64,000 nt of DNA, from positions 434,001-498,000 of the forward strand of contig NC_050723.1 of NCBI RefSeq assembly GCF_013402915.1. The letters run 5' to 3'. This DNA comes from Zygotorulaspora mrakii (lineage: Eukaryota; Ascomycota; Saccharomycetes; Saccharomycetales; Saccharomycetaceae). Below are positions 51,529-60,015 of this stretch, piece after piece; the first letter of the stretch is position 1; every line of letters starts with the position of its first letter. Made by a program: the position numbers and the translations under genes. The notes beneath the pieces are model-generated. The model was not told where the DNA came from and ran no database searches. It was given only the letters and a program-made list of their open reading frames with translations.

Positions 51529-53736
51529 ATGAGTGCTGTTGTTGACGATATGAAGCTGGAAGACATCAGACTGGAAGACATTCCGGTCGACGATATTGAT
51601 TTTTCAGACCTTGAAAGCCAATATGAGGTGCATAAAGACATTGAGTTTGATCAATACATCATCGTATGTGGGGCCCCAGTAATTCCTGAATCAAAGATGC
51701 CAGTATTAAGGAAAGCTTTGACAGGGTTATTTTCCAAAGCTGGCAAAGTCGTTGATATGAGTTTTCCAATCGACGAGCAAACTAAGAAGACTAAAGGCTT
51801 CCTGTTCGTTGAATGCGGCTCACCTGCAGATGGTAATAGAATCATAAAAGCATTTCATACCAAAAGATTGGATGTGAAGCATCGTTTGTATATATATACC
51901 ATGAAGGACGTGGAGAAGTACAATTCTGACTCTTTCAACACGGAGTTTGTTGAGCCTGATATGCCAGAATTTGTTCCATCGAGCTCTTTAAAGAGTTGGT
52001 TACAGGATGAAAGTGGTAGAGACCAGTTTGTATTGCAAAAAGACGATTTGACGAGCGTATTCTGGAACAGCAACTCTTCTGAGGAATATGAGGTTGTTGA
52101 ATCTAGAGATAACTGGTCTAACCACTATGTCAGATTTTCTCCAAAGGGTACATTTCTTTTCTCATATCACGATCAAGGTGTCGTTGCATGGGGTGGCCCC
52201 CATTTTGATCGTTTGAGAAGATTTTATCATCCAAACGTCAGAACCTCGTCAGTCTCACCAAATGAGAAGTATCTTGTTACATTTTCTGCTGACCCACTGG
52301 TTTGCGACGAAGATAATAGCAGATGTCCATTCACGAAGAAAAATGAAGGTCATCAAATCTGTATATGGGAAATTCAATCTGGATTACTAATGACAACTTT
52401 CCCTGTTGTTCAAAGTCCATTTCTACATTGGCCATTGATCAGATGGTCTTTCAATGATCAATACTGTGCTCGTATGGTTGGTGATACTTTGGTTGTTCAC
52501 GATGCTTCAAAAGGTTTTGCTCCAATGGAAAACAAGGTTTTGAAAGTTTCCGGTATCAGAGATTTTTCATTTGCTCCAACAGGTGTTGAATTACAGCCAT
52601 TTAGACAAGGTGATGAGCCATCTGTTCTGATTGCTTATTGGACTCCAGAAACCAATAATATGTCATGCAAAGGTACTGTTGTTGAAGTTCGTCGTGGTAG
52701 AGTATTGAAGACCGTCAACTTAGTTCAAGTTTCAAACGTGTCTTTACACTGGCAAGATGAATCCAAATTTTTATGTTTCAACGTTGAGCGTCACACTAAA
52801 TCTGGTAAAACCATTTTCAGCAATCTCGAAATCTGTAAATTAACTGAGAAAGATATTCCTGTTGAAAAGATTGAATTGAAAGATTGCGTTATTGCATTTG
52901 AATGGGAACCTCATGGCTCAAGGTTTGTTACTATTGCTGACCACGAGACAGGTGATGATAATCCATCAATTCCAAGGCACGTTGTTAATTTCTACGTTCC
53001 GGAGTTTAAAGAAAAGGATAAAGGTTCAAAATCTGAAATTAAAAAATGGATGCTGGTTACAAGCGTTCCAAATAAATTTTCCAATACTATATCATGGTCT
53101 CCAGCAGGTAGATTTGTTGTTGTAGCAACATTGGTTAAACCAAATTTCCGTAAATCTGATTTCTGCTTTTACGATTTAGATTTTGCTGGAGAGAAGAACC
53201 TGAACGAGAATAAAGAAGCTTTCTCCGCATCTTTGAAAGATGTGGCTAAACCAACCTTTATGTCAGCAACAGATATGGCATGGGATCCATCTGGAAGATT
53301 TTTGAGTGTTTGGTCAAGTGCTTTGAAACACAAGATGGAAAACGGCTTCAAAATTTACAACATTGCTGGTACGGTTACAAAAGAAGATACTATTGCAAAC
53401 TTTAAGAACTTCGCATGGAGACCAAGACCTGCATCTCTACTAACTAATGCTGAAAGAAAAAGGGTTAGAAAGAATTTGAGAGAGTGGTCTGCCCAATTTG
53501 AAGAACAGGATGCTATGGAAGCTGACAGTGCAATGAGAGACTTAATTTTGAGACAACGTGAATTGCTCAAAGAATGGCAAGAATACAGAGCTCACACGTC
53601 TTCTGAGTTGAAGGCTGAATTTGGTTATGAGGCCTTCAACATCACTCCATCTGACGAAAACTCCGATGATTTCATCGCTGTAGAGGAGATAAAAGAAGAG
53701 ATCTTGGAAGAAAAAGAAGAAAAAGTTGAAGAGTAG
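51529..53736 (+). CDS. PRT1: Translation initiation factor eIF3b (Prt1)
   Basis: Core scaffold subunit of eIF3, essential for recruiting mRNA and tRNA to the 40S subunit. 735 residues, slightly shorter than S. cerevisiae Prt1. An acidic N-terminus precedes the RRM (about 40-130: [18 protein letters not shown]). A beta-propeller of WD40/eIF2A type follows (about 190-640), with units such as [30 protein letters not shown] and [13 protein letters not shown]. The C-terminal helical part with [14 protein letters not shown] binds eIF3i/g, and an acidic tail ends EEKVEE. Codon use is fairly biased, in keeping with high expression. Convergent with BOL3, 103 bases apart. Confidence 0.97.
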   Translation: MSAVVDDMKLEDIRLEDIPVDDIDFSDLESQYEVHKDIEFDQYIIVCGAPVIPESKMPVLRKALTGLFSKAGKVVDMSFPIDEQTKKTKGFLFVECGSPADGNRIIKAFHTKRLDVKHRLYIYTMKDVEKYNSDSFNTEFVEPDMPEFVPSSSLKSWLQDESGRDQFVLQKDDLTSVFWNSNSSEEYEVVESRDNWSNHYVRFSPKGTFLFSYHDQGVVAWGGPHFDRLRRFYHPNVRTSSVSPNEKYLVTFSADPLVCDEDNSRCPFTKKNEGHQICIWEIQSGLLMTTFPVVQSPFLHWPLIRWSFNDQYCARMVGDTLVVHDASKGFAPMENKVLKVSGIRDFSFAPTGVELQPFRQGDEPSVLIAYWTPETNNMSCKGTVVEVRRGRVLKTVNLVQVSNVSLHWQDESKFLCFNVERHTKSGKTIFSNLEICKLTEKDIPVEKIELKDCVIAFEWEPHGSRFVTIADHETGDDNPSIPRHVVNFYVPEFKEKDKGSKSEIKKWMLVTSVPNKFSNTISWSPAGRFVVVATLVKPNFRKSDFCFYDLDFAGEKNLNENKEAFSASLKDVAKPTFMSATDMAWDPSGRFLSVWSSALKHKMENGFKIYNIAGTVTKEDTIANFKNFAWRPRPASLLTNAERKRVRKNLREWSAQFEEQDAMEADSAMRDLILRQRELLKEWQEYRAHTSSELKAEFGYEAFNITPSDENSDDFIAVEEIKEEILEEKEEKVEE

Positions 53737-53839
53737 ATAGAGAAATATGAATGTGTATATATTTTCGATTATGCCACCCTTTTAGCTTACAGCTTATAGT
53801 ATAAATATTATTTACATGGTGAAATCCTTTTTTCACCTT

Positions 53840-54139
53840 TCAGACACTTTTGGTTTTCAGTTGCAGTCCGTGCCACCTTTGAATATCGTCTTTCAAAATT
53901 TCGTTGACAAGCTTATGCTGTTTAACCATGGTTAGACCTTTGAACCTATCACTTGTGACATTAATGGCAAACATTGAGCCACATCCTCCTGATATATCTG
54001 CAACATTTAAGTTTTTAGGGCACAAAGCTTTTGATAATTTGTCATATATCAGCTTTTCTTCGGTGGTATGCGTATAATAACGTGGAACATTTAATTGCGA
54101 CCTTCCAACGGACAATAAGAACCTAAGCGATGACTTCAT
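53840..54139 (-). CDS. BOL3: Mitochondrial BolA-like protein Bol3
   Basis: BolA-family protein of the mitochondrial matrix that helps place Fe-S clusters into a subset of proteins including lipoate synthase. 99 residues, shorter than the S. cerevisiae protein (YAL046C, also called AIM1). Residues 1-20 form a basic presequence (MKSSLRFLLSVGRSQL). The BolA domain has CGSMFAINVTSDRFKGLTMVKQHKLVNEIL, with the conserved His of HKLV and a Cys-Gly before the strand, typical of the BOLA3 type. The tail IQRWHGLQLKT matches the family. Divergent from BOL1 across 212 bases. Confidence 0.92.
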   Translation of the reverse strand: MKSSLRFLLSVGRSQLNVPRYYTHTTEEKLIYDKLSKALCPKNLNVADISGGCGSMFAINVTSDRFKGLTMVKQHKLVNEILKDDIQRWHGLQLKTKSV

Positions 54140-54351
54140 AGATGCTTGTTCCTCGATTATGCTACTTTTCCAAATATTGGGTTTGAATTTGAATCATAGT
54201 GTCGACAGTTCAGTAGTGAAAAATGCATATTTTTGAAGAGACGGCGTGACCAGCTGCGATAGCCGTCTTCCATGAAAGGTTATATGCGATTGGAAAAAAG
54301 AATATCAGGGACCAGCTTTGATCGCTTATTCAATACGACTAAGGTGTGTTC

Positions 54352-54702
54352 ATGATATCACGAGTTTTCTTACGGATGATGTCAGCAGACCGCAGTATCG
54401 ATGGGCCAATTGCACGCAGCATAACTTCCAAGATACAGGAGAGTTTTGCCGATCTACAGCACTTTTCAATAAATAACGACTCTTACAAACATTCAGGACA
54501 TGCCGGTATGGCAGACGCAGGAAACAGAATTGAGTCGCATTTCAAGCTTAACATTGTGAGCGACAAATTCCAAGGGATGTCATTGCCCATGAGACATAGA
54601 ATGATCTACAATTTGCTGGATGAAGAGCTCAAAAATGGTGTCCATGCACTGCAGCTTGTGACAAGAACGCCGGCGGAACAGCTAAAACGCACTCAAAAGT
54701 GA
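54352..54702 (+). CDS. BOL1: Mitochondrial BolA-like protein Bol1
   Basis: Second BolA-type protein, orthologue of YAL044W-A, acting with the monothiol glutaredoxin Grx5 in mitochondrial Fe-S protein maturation, overlapping with Bol3. 116 residues. A short presequence (about 1-15) is followed by GPIARSITSKIQESF, then HSGHAGMADAGNRIESHFKLNIVSDKFQGMSLPMRHRMIYNLLDEEL with the BOLA1-type HSGH segment and the invariant His of RHRM. It ends HALQLVTRTPAE. The first ATG is used; codons before it open only from GTG. Convergent with GCV3, 59 bases apart. Confidence 0.93.
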   Translation: MISRVFLRMMSADRSIDGPIARSITSKIQESFADLQHFSINNDSYKHSGHAGMADAGNRIESHFKLNIVSDKFQGMSLPMRHRMIYNLLDEELKNGVHALQLVTRTPAEQLKRTQK

Positions 54703-54761
54703 TCGCATATAAAATATACATATATATATATTGGTCTGTGTGTACAAATGCCTACATGGGT

Positions 54762-55271
54762 TCAATGGTCGTCATGCGACAACGACTTGGCGTATTGCTC
54801 CAAGTCCAGCAAGTCCTCAGATTCCAAGTCTTTCAAGTCATTCAGCTTGACCTTAGCAATCCAAGCCGCACCCATCGGATCCTGGTTGATCAGCTGAGGT
54901 GCCTCTTCCAAAGCGCCGTTTGCCCCCTGCACCGTGCCGCTTGCAGGCTGGTAGATCTCAGACGCCGACTTGACGGACTCCACAGAGCCCAAAGAATCGC
55001 CTTTCTCGAACTCCATCTCTGTTTCCGGCAATTCAATATATGTAGCATCCCCTAGCGCGTCTGCAGCGTACTTGGTGATCCCAACAAACGCAATCCCATC
55101 GCTATGAGCAGCAATCCATTCGTGCTGAGCTGTGTACTTGACACTTATGGGTCCACTAGAAGAGTATGTGAATGGCAGAGCTGTCTTGGTCAACGCGTTG
55201 CTTGACTGACTTCTTGCGAATAACCGCAGCAAAGGCTGTCTTCTACTGATCACACCCACAGAACGCAACAT
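54762..55271 (-). CDS. GCV3: Glycine cleavage system H protein
   Basis: Lipoylated carrier protein of the mitochondrial glycine decarboxylase complex; in yeast it is also required for lipoylation of other enzymes. 169 residues. The presequence (about 1-25) is Arg-rich. The lipoyl domain starts VKYTAQHEWI and holds the lipoyl-Lys101 in SVESVKSASEIYQP. The frame is open 76 codons further upstream, but the ATG giving MLRSVGV matches the MLR start of Gcv3 and begins a proper presequence, so it is preferred. A periodic GAGTCA array 200-275 bases upstream fits Gcn4 or Bas1 control. Confidence 0.95.
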   Translation of the reverse strand: MLRSVGVISRRQPLLRLFARSQSSNALTKTALPFTYSSSGPISVKYTAQHEWIAAHSDGIAFVGITKYAADALGDATYIELPETEMEFEKGDSLGSVESVKSASEIYQPASGTVQGANGALEEAPQLINQDPMGAAWIAKVKLNDLKDLESEDLLDLEQYAKSLSHDDH

Positions 55272-55473
55272 CCTCACGGTTCTGGAAATCGTTGGGAAGA
55301 TCGCAAGACGCCAAAATTCCTTCTGGTTATATCTCAAGCCTGCATCTGGCAGAACATCACATCCATCCAACTCTGAACTGAAAACGAAAACCAACTCACT
55401 TTCGCTAATCTGATAACGCAAAAGGGAGCCCAAAAGAACGGGACTCCGGTCAGGAGAAGTCAGGCGCGGGACG

Positions 55474-55544
55474 CAGTCAAAACACGGAGTCAAAAACAAG
55501 AGTCACATCACGGAGTCACCACTGGAGTCAAAACTTCGGAGTCA
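55474..55544 (-). promoter_or_regulatory. Six-unit, 13-bp-periodic TGACTC array upstream of GCV3
   Basis: GAGTCA (TGACTC on the GCV3 strand) occurs at 55487, 55500, 55513, 55525 and 55539, preceded by a one-mismatch unit CAGTCA at 55474. Spacings are 13, 13, 13, 12 and 14. TGACTC is the core recognised by Gcn4 and by Bas1. GCV genes in S. cerevisiae are known targets of both, so glycine/one-carbon control of GCV3 is likely. The array is about 203-273 bases ahead of the ATG. Confidence 0.75.
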
Positions 55545-56166
55545 AAAGCTGCCGGCATGTCACGTCCTACGTGCGATCGCTTCTCCGCCCAAAACGGAAA
55601 GAAGAACATTCACCTATCGAAAAAGAAACTCGCAGATAGCTTATATCAGTGCCATATAATAGACATGGACCTTCTCTGAACGCAACAGATCCCGAAAATG
55701 GCTTGGTCGATGGGAATGCGAGTGCAACAAGTAGTATTTGTCATGGATAAAGGCTGTCTCCAGCGGATTCCACCAGACTTCACCAGACTCCACCAGAGCC
55801 TTGTGCAGATTGCGGTGGAAGTCATCTGCTCAGTGTGTGTGTCTTCTCTTACGTGGCCACTGGCTTGCGCAAGCACCCTATTTTTCACACAGACTCGAAG
55901 CCACGTTCCGCGGACCACTCCTCTCGAGGTACAGAATGCTTTTTTCCTTATCGCAAGCACCAGATATCAATAGGTTCCAATTGATAGCTGAAGTGGTTGG
56001 TTCATGTGAATGCACGTACGACATGTCAACCTGCCACATTTTTGAAGCAGTGAGGTAAAGAAGAAGAGCTTCTTTACTTGATCTGCTTGCAATCTTTTCT
56101 TTCTTGACACTTGATCGTTATGCACTTCATTCCATGTATTTTCTTTTTTGTCCTTTCTTATTTTGG

Positions 56167-56190
56167 TTTTTTTTTTTTTTTTTTTTTTTT
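56167..56190 (+). repeat. Homopolymer T24 upstream of PDE2
   Basis: An uninterrupted run of 24 T, 137 bases before the PDE2 ATG. Long T tracts disfavour nucleosomes and mark many yeast promoters; length is likely to vary between strains. Confidence 0.85.
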
Positions 56191-56326
56191 GACACCATGA
56201 ACATTGAAGCAGTGAAAGTTCTTGGAAATACCAGAGGTTATGGGATTCGGTTACAGTATATTGCTTCTCTGAATTATTCTTCTGAGTCGAAGCTGGGGTA
56301 ACTTGACACTCAAGTAGTGTAGGGGT

Positions 56327-57811
56327 ATGTCAACATTATTTCTGGTTGGTAGTGTTGATCTGAGCGAGGTAGAAAAGGCAAACAAACTGAGTCACAATGG
56401 TCGCACGTTGTTCGATCGGCAGGTCTCATTGAGCGATATCGATAGCTTGCTATTGAGGCTGTACCAGGATCGACTCGATCTGAGCAGTGGGTGGAACTAC
56501 GAGACGGGCATATCGCTTGTGCTGTACAATGGCAGAGCGAGCTTCAAAAACAATTTGAATGAGATCTTCAAAAAGTTTTTTCCCTGCTTCAATATTGTTG
56601 CAATTGATTCAGGGGATGGCGAAGGTATCGGGAAGTTCTACAGCGGTCTGGAGGAGGAGGTTTCTGTGATGCAGGACCGAATCAAAAGAATGTCGCACTG
56701 GATGTACTACCGGCCTTCGAAGCCGTGCTCCTCAAGAATGTACTCTATGATGGGACATCTGTTGACGGTGCACAGGGACGGCTTGCAGAATAGAGTGCCG
56801 ATCCCGAGAACGATAAGAAATATCGACTTTCAGTCGCTAGTGAGGAAAACTTTGGGCAAGGATGATCTATTCTACTGGCAAAATCTATCAACGTGGGAGT
56901 TTCAAGCACATAATTTGGCATATACCGAACTGATATACTGTTCTTTCCTGCTCTTGAAAAAATTGTCGGCAGATGCCAACGCACCGATTTCGGATAATAA
57001 ATTATTCCTTTTACTTCTTACTTTGGAGTCCTCCTATCATCAGGTTAACAAGTTTCACAACTTCAAACATGCAATTGATGTTATGCAGGCCACTTGGCAA
57101 CTCTGTGAACGATTGGTCGATGATCCACTACAAACTCTGCTACTTTGTATGGCTGCTATTGGTCACGATATAGGCCATCCAGGTTCGAATAATCAATTAC
57201 TTTCTCAATTCCATTCACCTATCGCGGAAAACTATGAAAATCACTCAGCTTTGGAGAATATGCATAAAGATTTTTTGGAGAGCATTTTAACACAGCATTG
57301 GCCACAATTATTATTAATCAATTCCTCCAAGAAACTCAATAAGGCAAATTTGGATATTTTAACAGAAGCAATTATGGCAACAGATATGGCGTTGCATGAA
57401 GGTTACGTTAAAAAATTAGAGCACTCTCCCAGGAATGACGTCATTGATTTTGCGACTCTTCTCCCGCTGATTATTAAAGCTGCTGATATTTCAAATGTGA
57501 CGCGACCTTTAAAGATTTCTTCTCAATGGGCATGCCTAATAACATTTGAATTTGCAGAATGCGCTGCTCTGCAAAATTTTGAGGAAAAAAAAGCATATGA
57601 TCTGCAAGATGATTTAAACTGCAATATATCTTTACTATCACCAGATAAACTGGTTGAAAGGTTCCCGTCAATACCAAATGGACAAATTTTTTTCATTGAA
57701 AATTTTGCAGAACAGTTCTTCACTGAATTCTGTACAAGGTTACCGGGATTGGATTTCTTAATCGATAATATGGAAACAAACAAAAAGTTTTGGTTGAGTA
57801 AACGTCAATAA
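56327..57811 (+). CDS. PDE2: High-affinity cAMP phosphodiesterase Pde2
   Basis: Class I zinc cAMP phosphodiesterase that ends Ras/PKA signalling. 494 residues, a little shorter than S. cerevisiae Pde2. The N-terminal 200 residues are divergent. The HD domain (about 235-460) shows the metal-binding motifs in order: HNFKHAIDVM, AAIGHDIGHPGSNNQ, MATDMALH and IKAADISNVTRP. The start gives MSTLFLVG, the first ATG. It works against the same PKA pathway that the kelch protein at 25-27 kb restrains. Convergent with VTS1 across 231 bases that include a 13-bp tandem duplication. Confidence 0.95.
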   Translation: MSTLFLVGSVDLSEVEKANKLSHNGRTLFDRQVSLSDIDSLLLRLYQDRLDLSSGWNYETGISLVLYNGRASFKNNLNEIFKKFFPCFNIVAIDSGDGEGIGKFYSGLEEEVSVMQDRIKRMSHWMYYRPSKPCSSRMYSMMGHLLTVHRDGLQNRVPIPRTIRNIDFQSLVRKTLGKDDLFYWQNLSTWEFQAHNLAYTELIYCSFLLLKKLSADANAPISDNKLFLLLLTLESSYHQVNKFHNFKHAIDVMQATWQLCERLVDDPLQTLLLCMAAIGHDIGHPGSNNQLLSQFHSPIAENYENHSALENMHKDFLESILTQHWPQLLLINSSKKLNKANLDILTEAIMATDMALHEGYVKKLEHSPRNDVIDFATLLPLIIKAADISNVTRPLKISSQWACLITFEFAECAALQNFEEKKAYDLQDDLNCNISLLSPDKLVERFPSIPNGQIFFIENFAEQFFTEFCTRLPGLDFLIDNMETNKKFWLSKRQ

Positions 57812-57900
57812 AAATAAAATCAGAGATATGATCATTTTCCCTTTTCTCTTTCAGCATTCAGGACGTACAAATATCCATTTTACTATTAAATCAATATTAA

Positions 57901-57939
57901 TTGCATGCAACTTAATTATATAACATAATTATATAACAT
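57901..57939. repeat. Palindrome and 13-bp tandem duplication in the PDE2-VTS1 terminator region
   Basis: TTGCATGCAA (57901-57910) is a perfect 10-bp palindrome. It is followed by two exact copies of AATTATATAACAT at 57914-57926 and 57927-57939. The AT-rich units carry TATATAA, which resembles yeast 3'-end efficiency elements, between convergent genes. Confidence 0.6.
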
Positions 57940-58042
57940 ACCAAAACTTTCATTTTTTAACTCCATTAAACAATGAATAGTTTGTAAACTAATACATCAC
58001 TCAATTTTTTTTTCTTTTGTCGTGTTTACTATACGTACTTTA

Positions 58043-59725
58043 CTATGTATAAGCTGATTCATCAATAAGACCCTGCGCTTTATATTCCTGCACAATCGTG
58101 AAGGCCTTCAAAAGCTTTCGACGGGCTCCTAAAGCACTGATACCAATTTTTTCTAAAGTCTGATCATCTAAACAAATGAGCTCTTCCCATTTCTTGTTGC
58201 CCAAGGCTTCAGAGTATTTGTGCAACCTCAAAGACTTAAGCCAGACAGGAATATTGGTTAACAATCTTGGATCTGTCAAAGTTCTTGGATTCATTGAAGA
58301 ACCATTCGCACTAGACGAATGGCCATTCGACACAGGTGTAGAAGCTGTAGATGATGCAGTGGAAGCAAACTGATTGCTGGAATTTGTATTTGCACTTGCG
58401 TGAGTCACAGAGTCTGGTGAAGATTCTCCAGATGGTGAAAGAGGTGTATTAACACTAGCAGGTAATGGATTGTTCATCTGGGTATGTGCATTATTGTTAG
58501 ATGTAGCATGATTGTAGTTATAATTATGGTTACTGGTGTGGTTGTAGTTATTGGGCTGACGAATATTGTAATAAGTATTAGTGCCAGAATTAGAATTGCT
58601 ATTGACATTGTTCCCATCATAATCATGTGAAAAGTTGCGATTTTTAGATGATGCGTAATGGCTATTGTGACCAGAGTAACTATGAGACGATTGATTGTTT
58701 CCAGCCACGTTGACATTATTATTTGATCGTTTACCCTTTTGAATTGAATTGTTCCTTGAAACGTTTGGATCAGCTGATTTTGGCCTATGGTGCATGTCAT
58801 TGATGTAATCGTATATGGGTTGCGTCGCAGATGTTGGTGGTGGCGACCACTGCTGATATATGATTGAAGTATTCAGCATTGGTTCAATATTATCTGAGTC
58901 ATGACGCTCCGTTTCACCATTTGAAAAAACAGAATCTAAGTTGGTGACTGCATAGCTGTCTCTATTTGGTATAGGTGAAGCAATTGCAGGTATTTTTGGT
59001 GATAAATAGCCACTATTCATGAGACTATCCAACTTCAGCTTTGTATATCGCAAAACATCCTCGTTCAACGTTGATAATAAATTATCCATCACGGTATTCT
59101 GCTGGGAGCTGGAAAGCATGGACATCCAAGAGCACAGCTGATTGATATCCTGAGTGAAATTAACGACTGGATTAGACTCTGTATGTTGCGGCTGTTGTTG
59201 TGGCTGTTGTTGTTGTTGCGAAGATTGCTTATGAGCAGGTACTTGCGATTGAGACTGCGATTTATGCGAGGAGTGAGTACGTGAGTGCACCATCAATGCT
59301 GCATTACTAGCCTGTCTCGGAAAGGAATCTAGAAACATTGAACTATTAGCAGGTGAGCGATTTGGTGACTGCACCATGGGAGGAAGGACAGCAGAACCGG
59401 CTGCTGAATGCGACGAAGAAATTGCGGTTGGTTGATCCAAAGTAGCCTGCGAATTTTGCAAATGCAGCGACTGCTGCTGATGTTGAGACTGCTGTCGTCC
59501 ATTTCCGTCCAAGATAAGCGATTGCTCCATCATTTCGTTGAATGACAAGCTTTGAGAATGCGCACTCATTTGAGGAGACAAAACGCCCCCACCACTAGCC
59601 ACACTGTTGCTCAAGTTCATTGCACTCGACTGAGGGGACAGAAGAACAGCACCTGGATGAGCACCTCTGCTTACATTAAAGGGCGACTGACTACCTGCAG
59701 TAAACTCCTCATATGCGCTGTTCAT
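58043..59725 (-). CDS. VTS1: SAM-domain RNA-binding post-transcriptional regulator Vts1 (Smaug family)
   Basis: Smaug-type protein that binds stem-loops of the SRE type in mRNAs through its SAM domain and brings in the Ccr4-Not deadenylase. 560 residues. Most of the protein is Ser/Gln/Asn/His-rich low complexity, with a Gln-rich run near 155-180 and Asn/His/Tyr-rich stretches near 340-410. A folded segment near 185-240 (VVNFTQDINQLCSWMSMLSS) is conserved. The C-terminal SAM domain (about 490-555) has WLKSLRLHKYSEALGNKKWEEL and GISALGARRKLLKAF. Known Vts1 can form self-propagating prion-like states, which the composition here would also permit. Upstream of PTA1 in the same orientation. Confidence 0.93.
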   Translation of the reverse strand: MNSAYEEFTAGSQSPFNVSRGAHPGAVLLSPQSSAMNLSNSVASGGGVLSPQMSAHSQSLSFNEMMEQSLILDGNGRQQSQHQQQSLHLQNSQATLDQPTAISSSHSAAGSAVLPPMVQSPNRSPANSSMFLDSFPRQASNAALMVHSRTHSSHKSQSQSQVPAHKQSSQQQQQPQQQPQHTESNPVVNFTQDINQLCSWMSMLSSSQQNTVMDNLLSTLNEDVLRYTKLKLDSLMNSGYLSPKIPAIASPIPNRDSYAVTNLDSVFSNGETERHDSDNIEPMLNTSIIYQQWSPPPTSATQPIYDYINDMHHRPKSADPNVSRNNSIQKGKRSNNNVNVAGNNQSSHSYSGHNSHYASSKNRNFSHDYDGNNVNSNSNSGTNTYYNIRQPNNYNHTSNHNYNYNHATSNNNAHTQMNNPLPASVNTPLSPSGESSPDSVTHASANTNSSNQFASTASSTASTPVSNGHSSSANGSSMNPRTLTDPRLLTNIPVWLKSLRLHKYSEALGNKKWEELICLDDQTLEKIGISALGARRKLLKAFTIVQEYKAQGLIDESAYT

Positions 59726-60015
59726 GTTGAAAAGAATACCAGTGGTATATTCGCTCCTTCAGTGCCAACACCTCCAATCGACTTTAAACTAAACTCTGCG
59801 AGGACACTGGATTTCACGAATGTAATTCAAAATTTCAAGAGGTAGTAGCATTTGAATAATTTCACCGTATACCACCGCATCGTTGTCTTCGCACAACAAA
59901 AGAAAAAAATTTTTTAAGACTGAATAAGTCGCGCTCAGCATGTGGTGTGCGGACGGAGATCAGAAGTATAATACTCATTTAAAGTTTTCAAGCTGATATA
60001 TACATCTAATTACCA

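Larger units (their letters stand above)
55272..56326. other. Divergent GCV3-PDE2 regulatory region
   Basis: 1.05 kb with no supported gene. It contains the GAGTCA array (listed separately), a short tandem ACTTCACCAG/ACTCCACCAG near 55768-55800, TCCGCGGA at 55917-55924 (a perfect Pdr1/Pdr3-type palindrome), a 9-bp hairpin GTAAAGAAG/CTTCTTTAC at 56055-56077 and a T24 run at 56167-56190. Confidence 0.5.

Noticed and set aside
55272..55499. 76-codon N-terminal extension of GCV3
   Set aside because: The shorter start gives a proper mitochondrial presequence and the MLR start seen in Gcv3; the extension also runs into the promoter array region.
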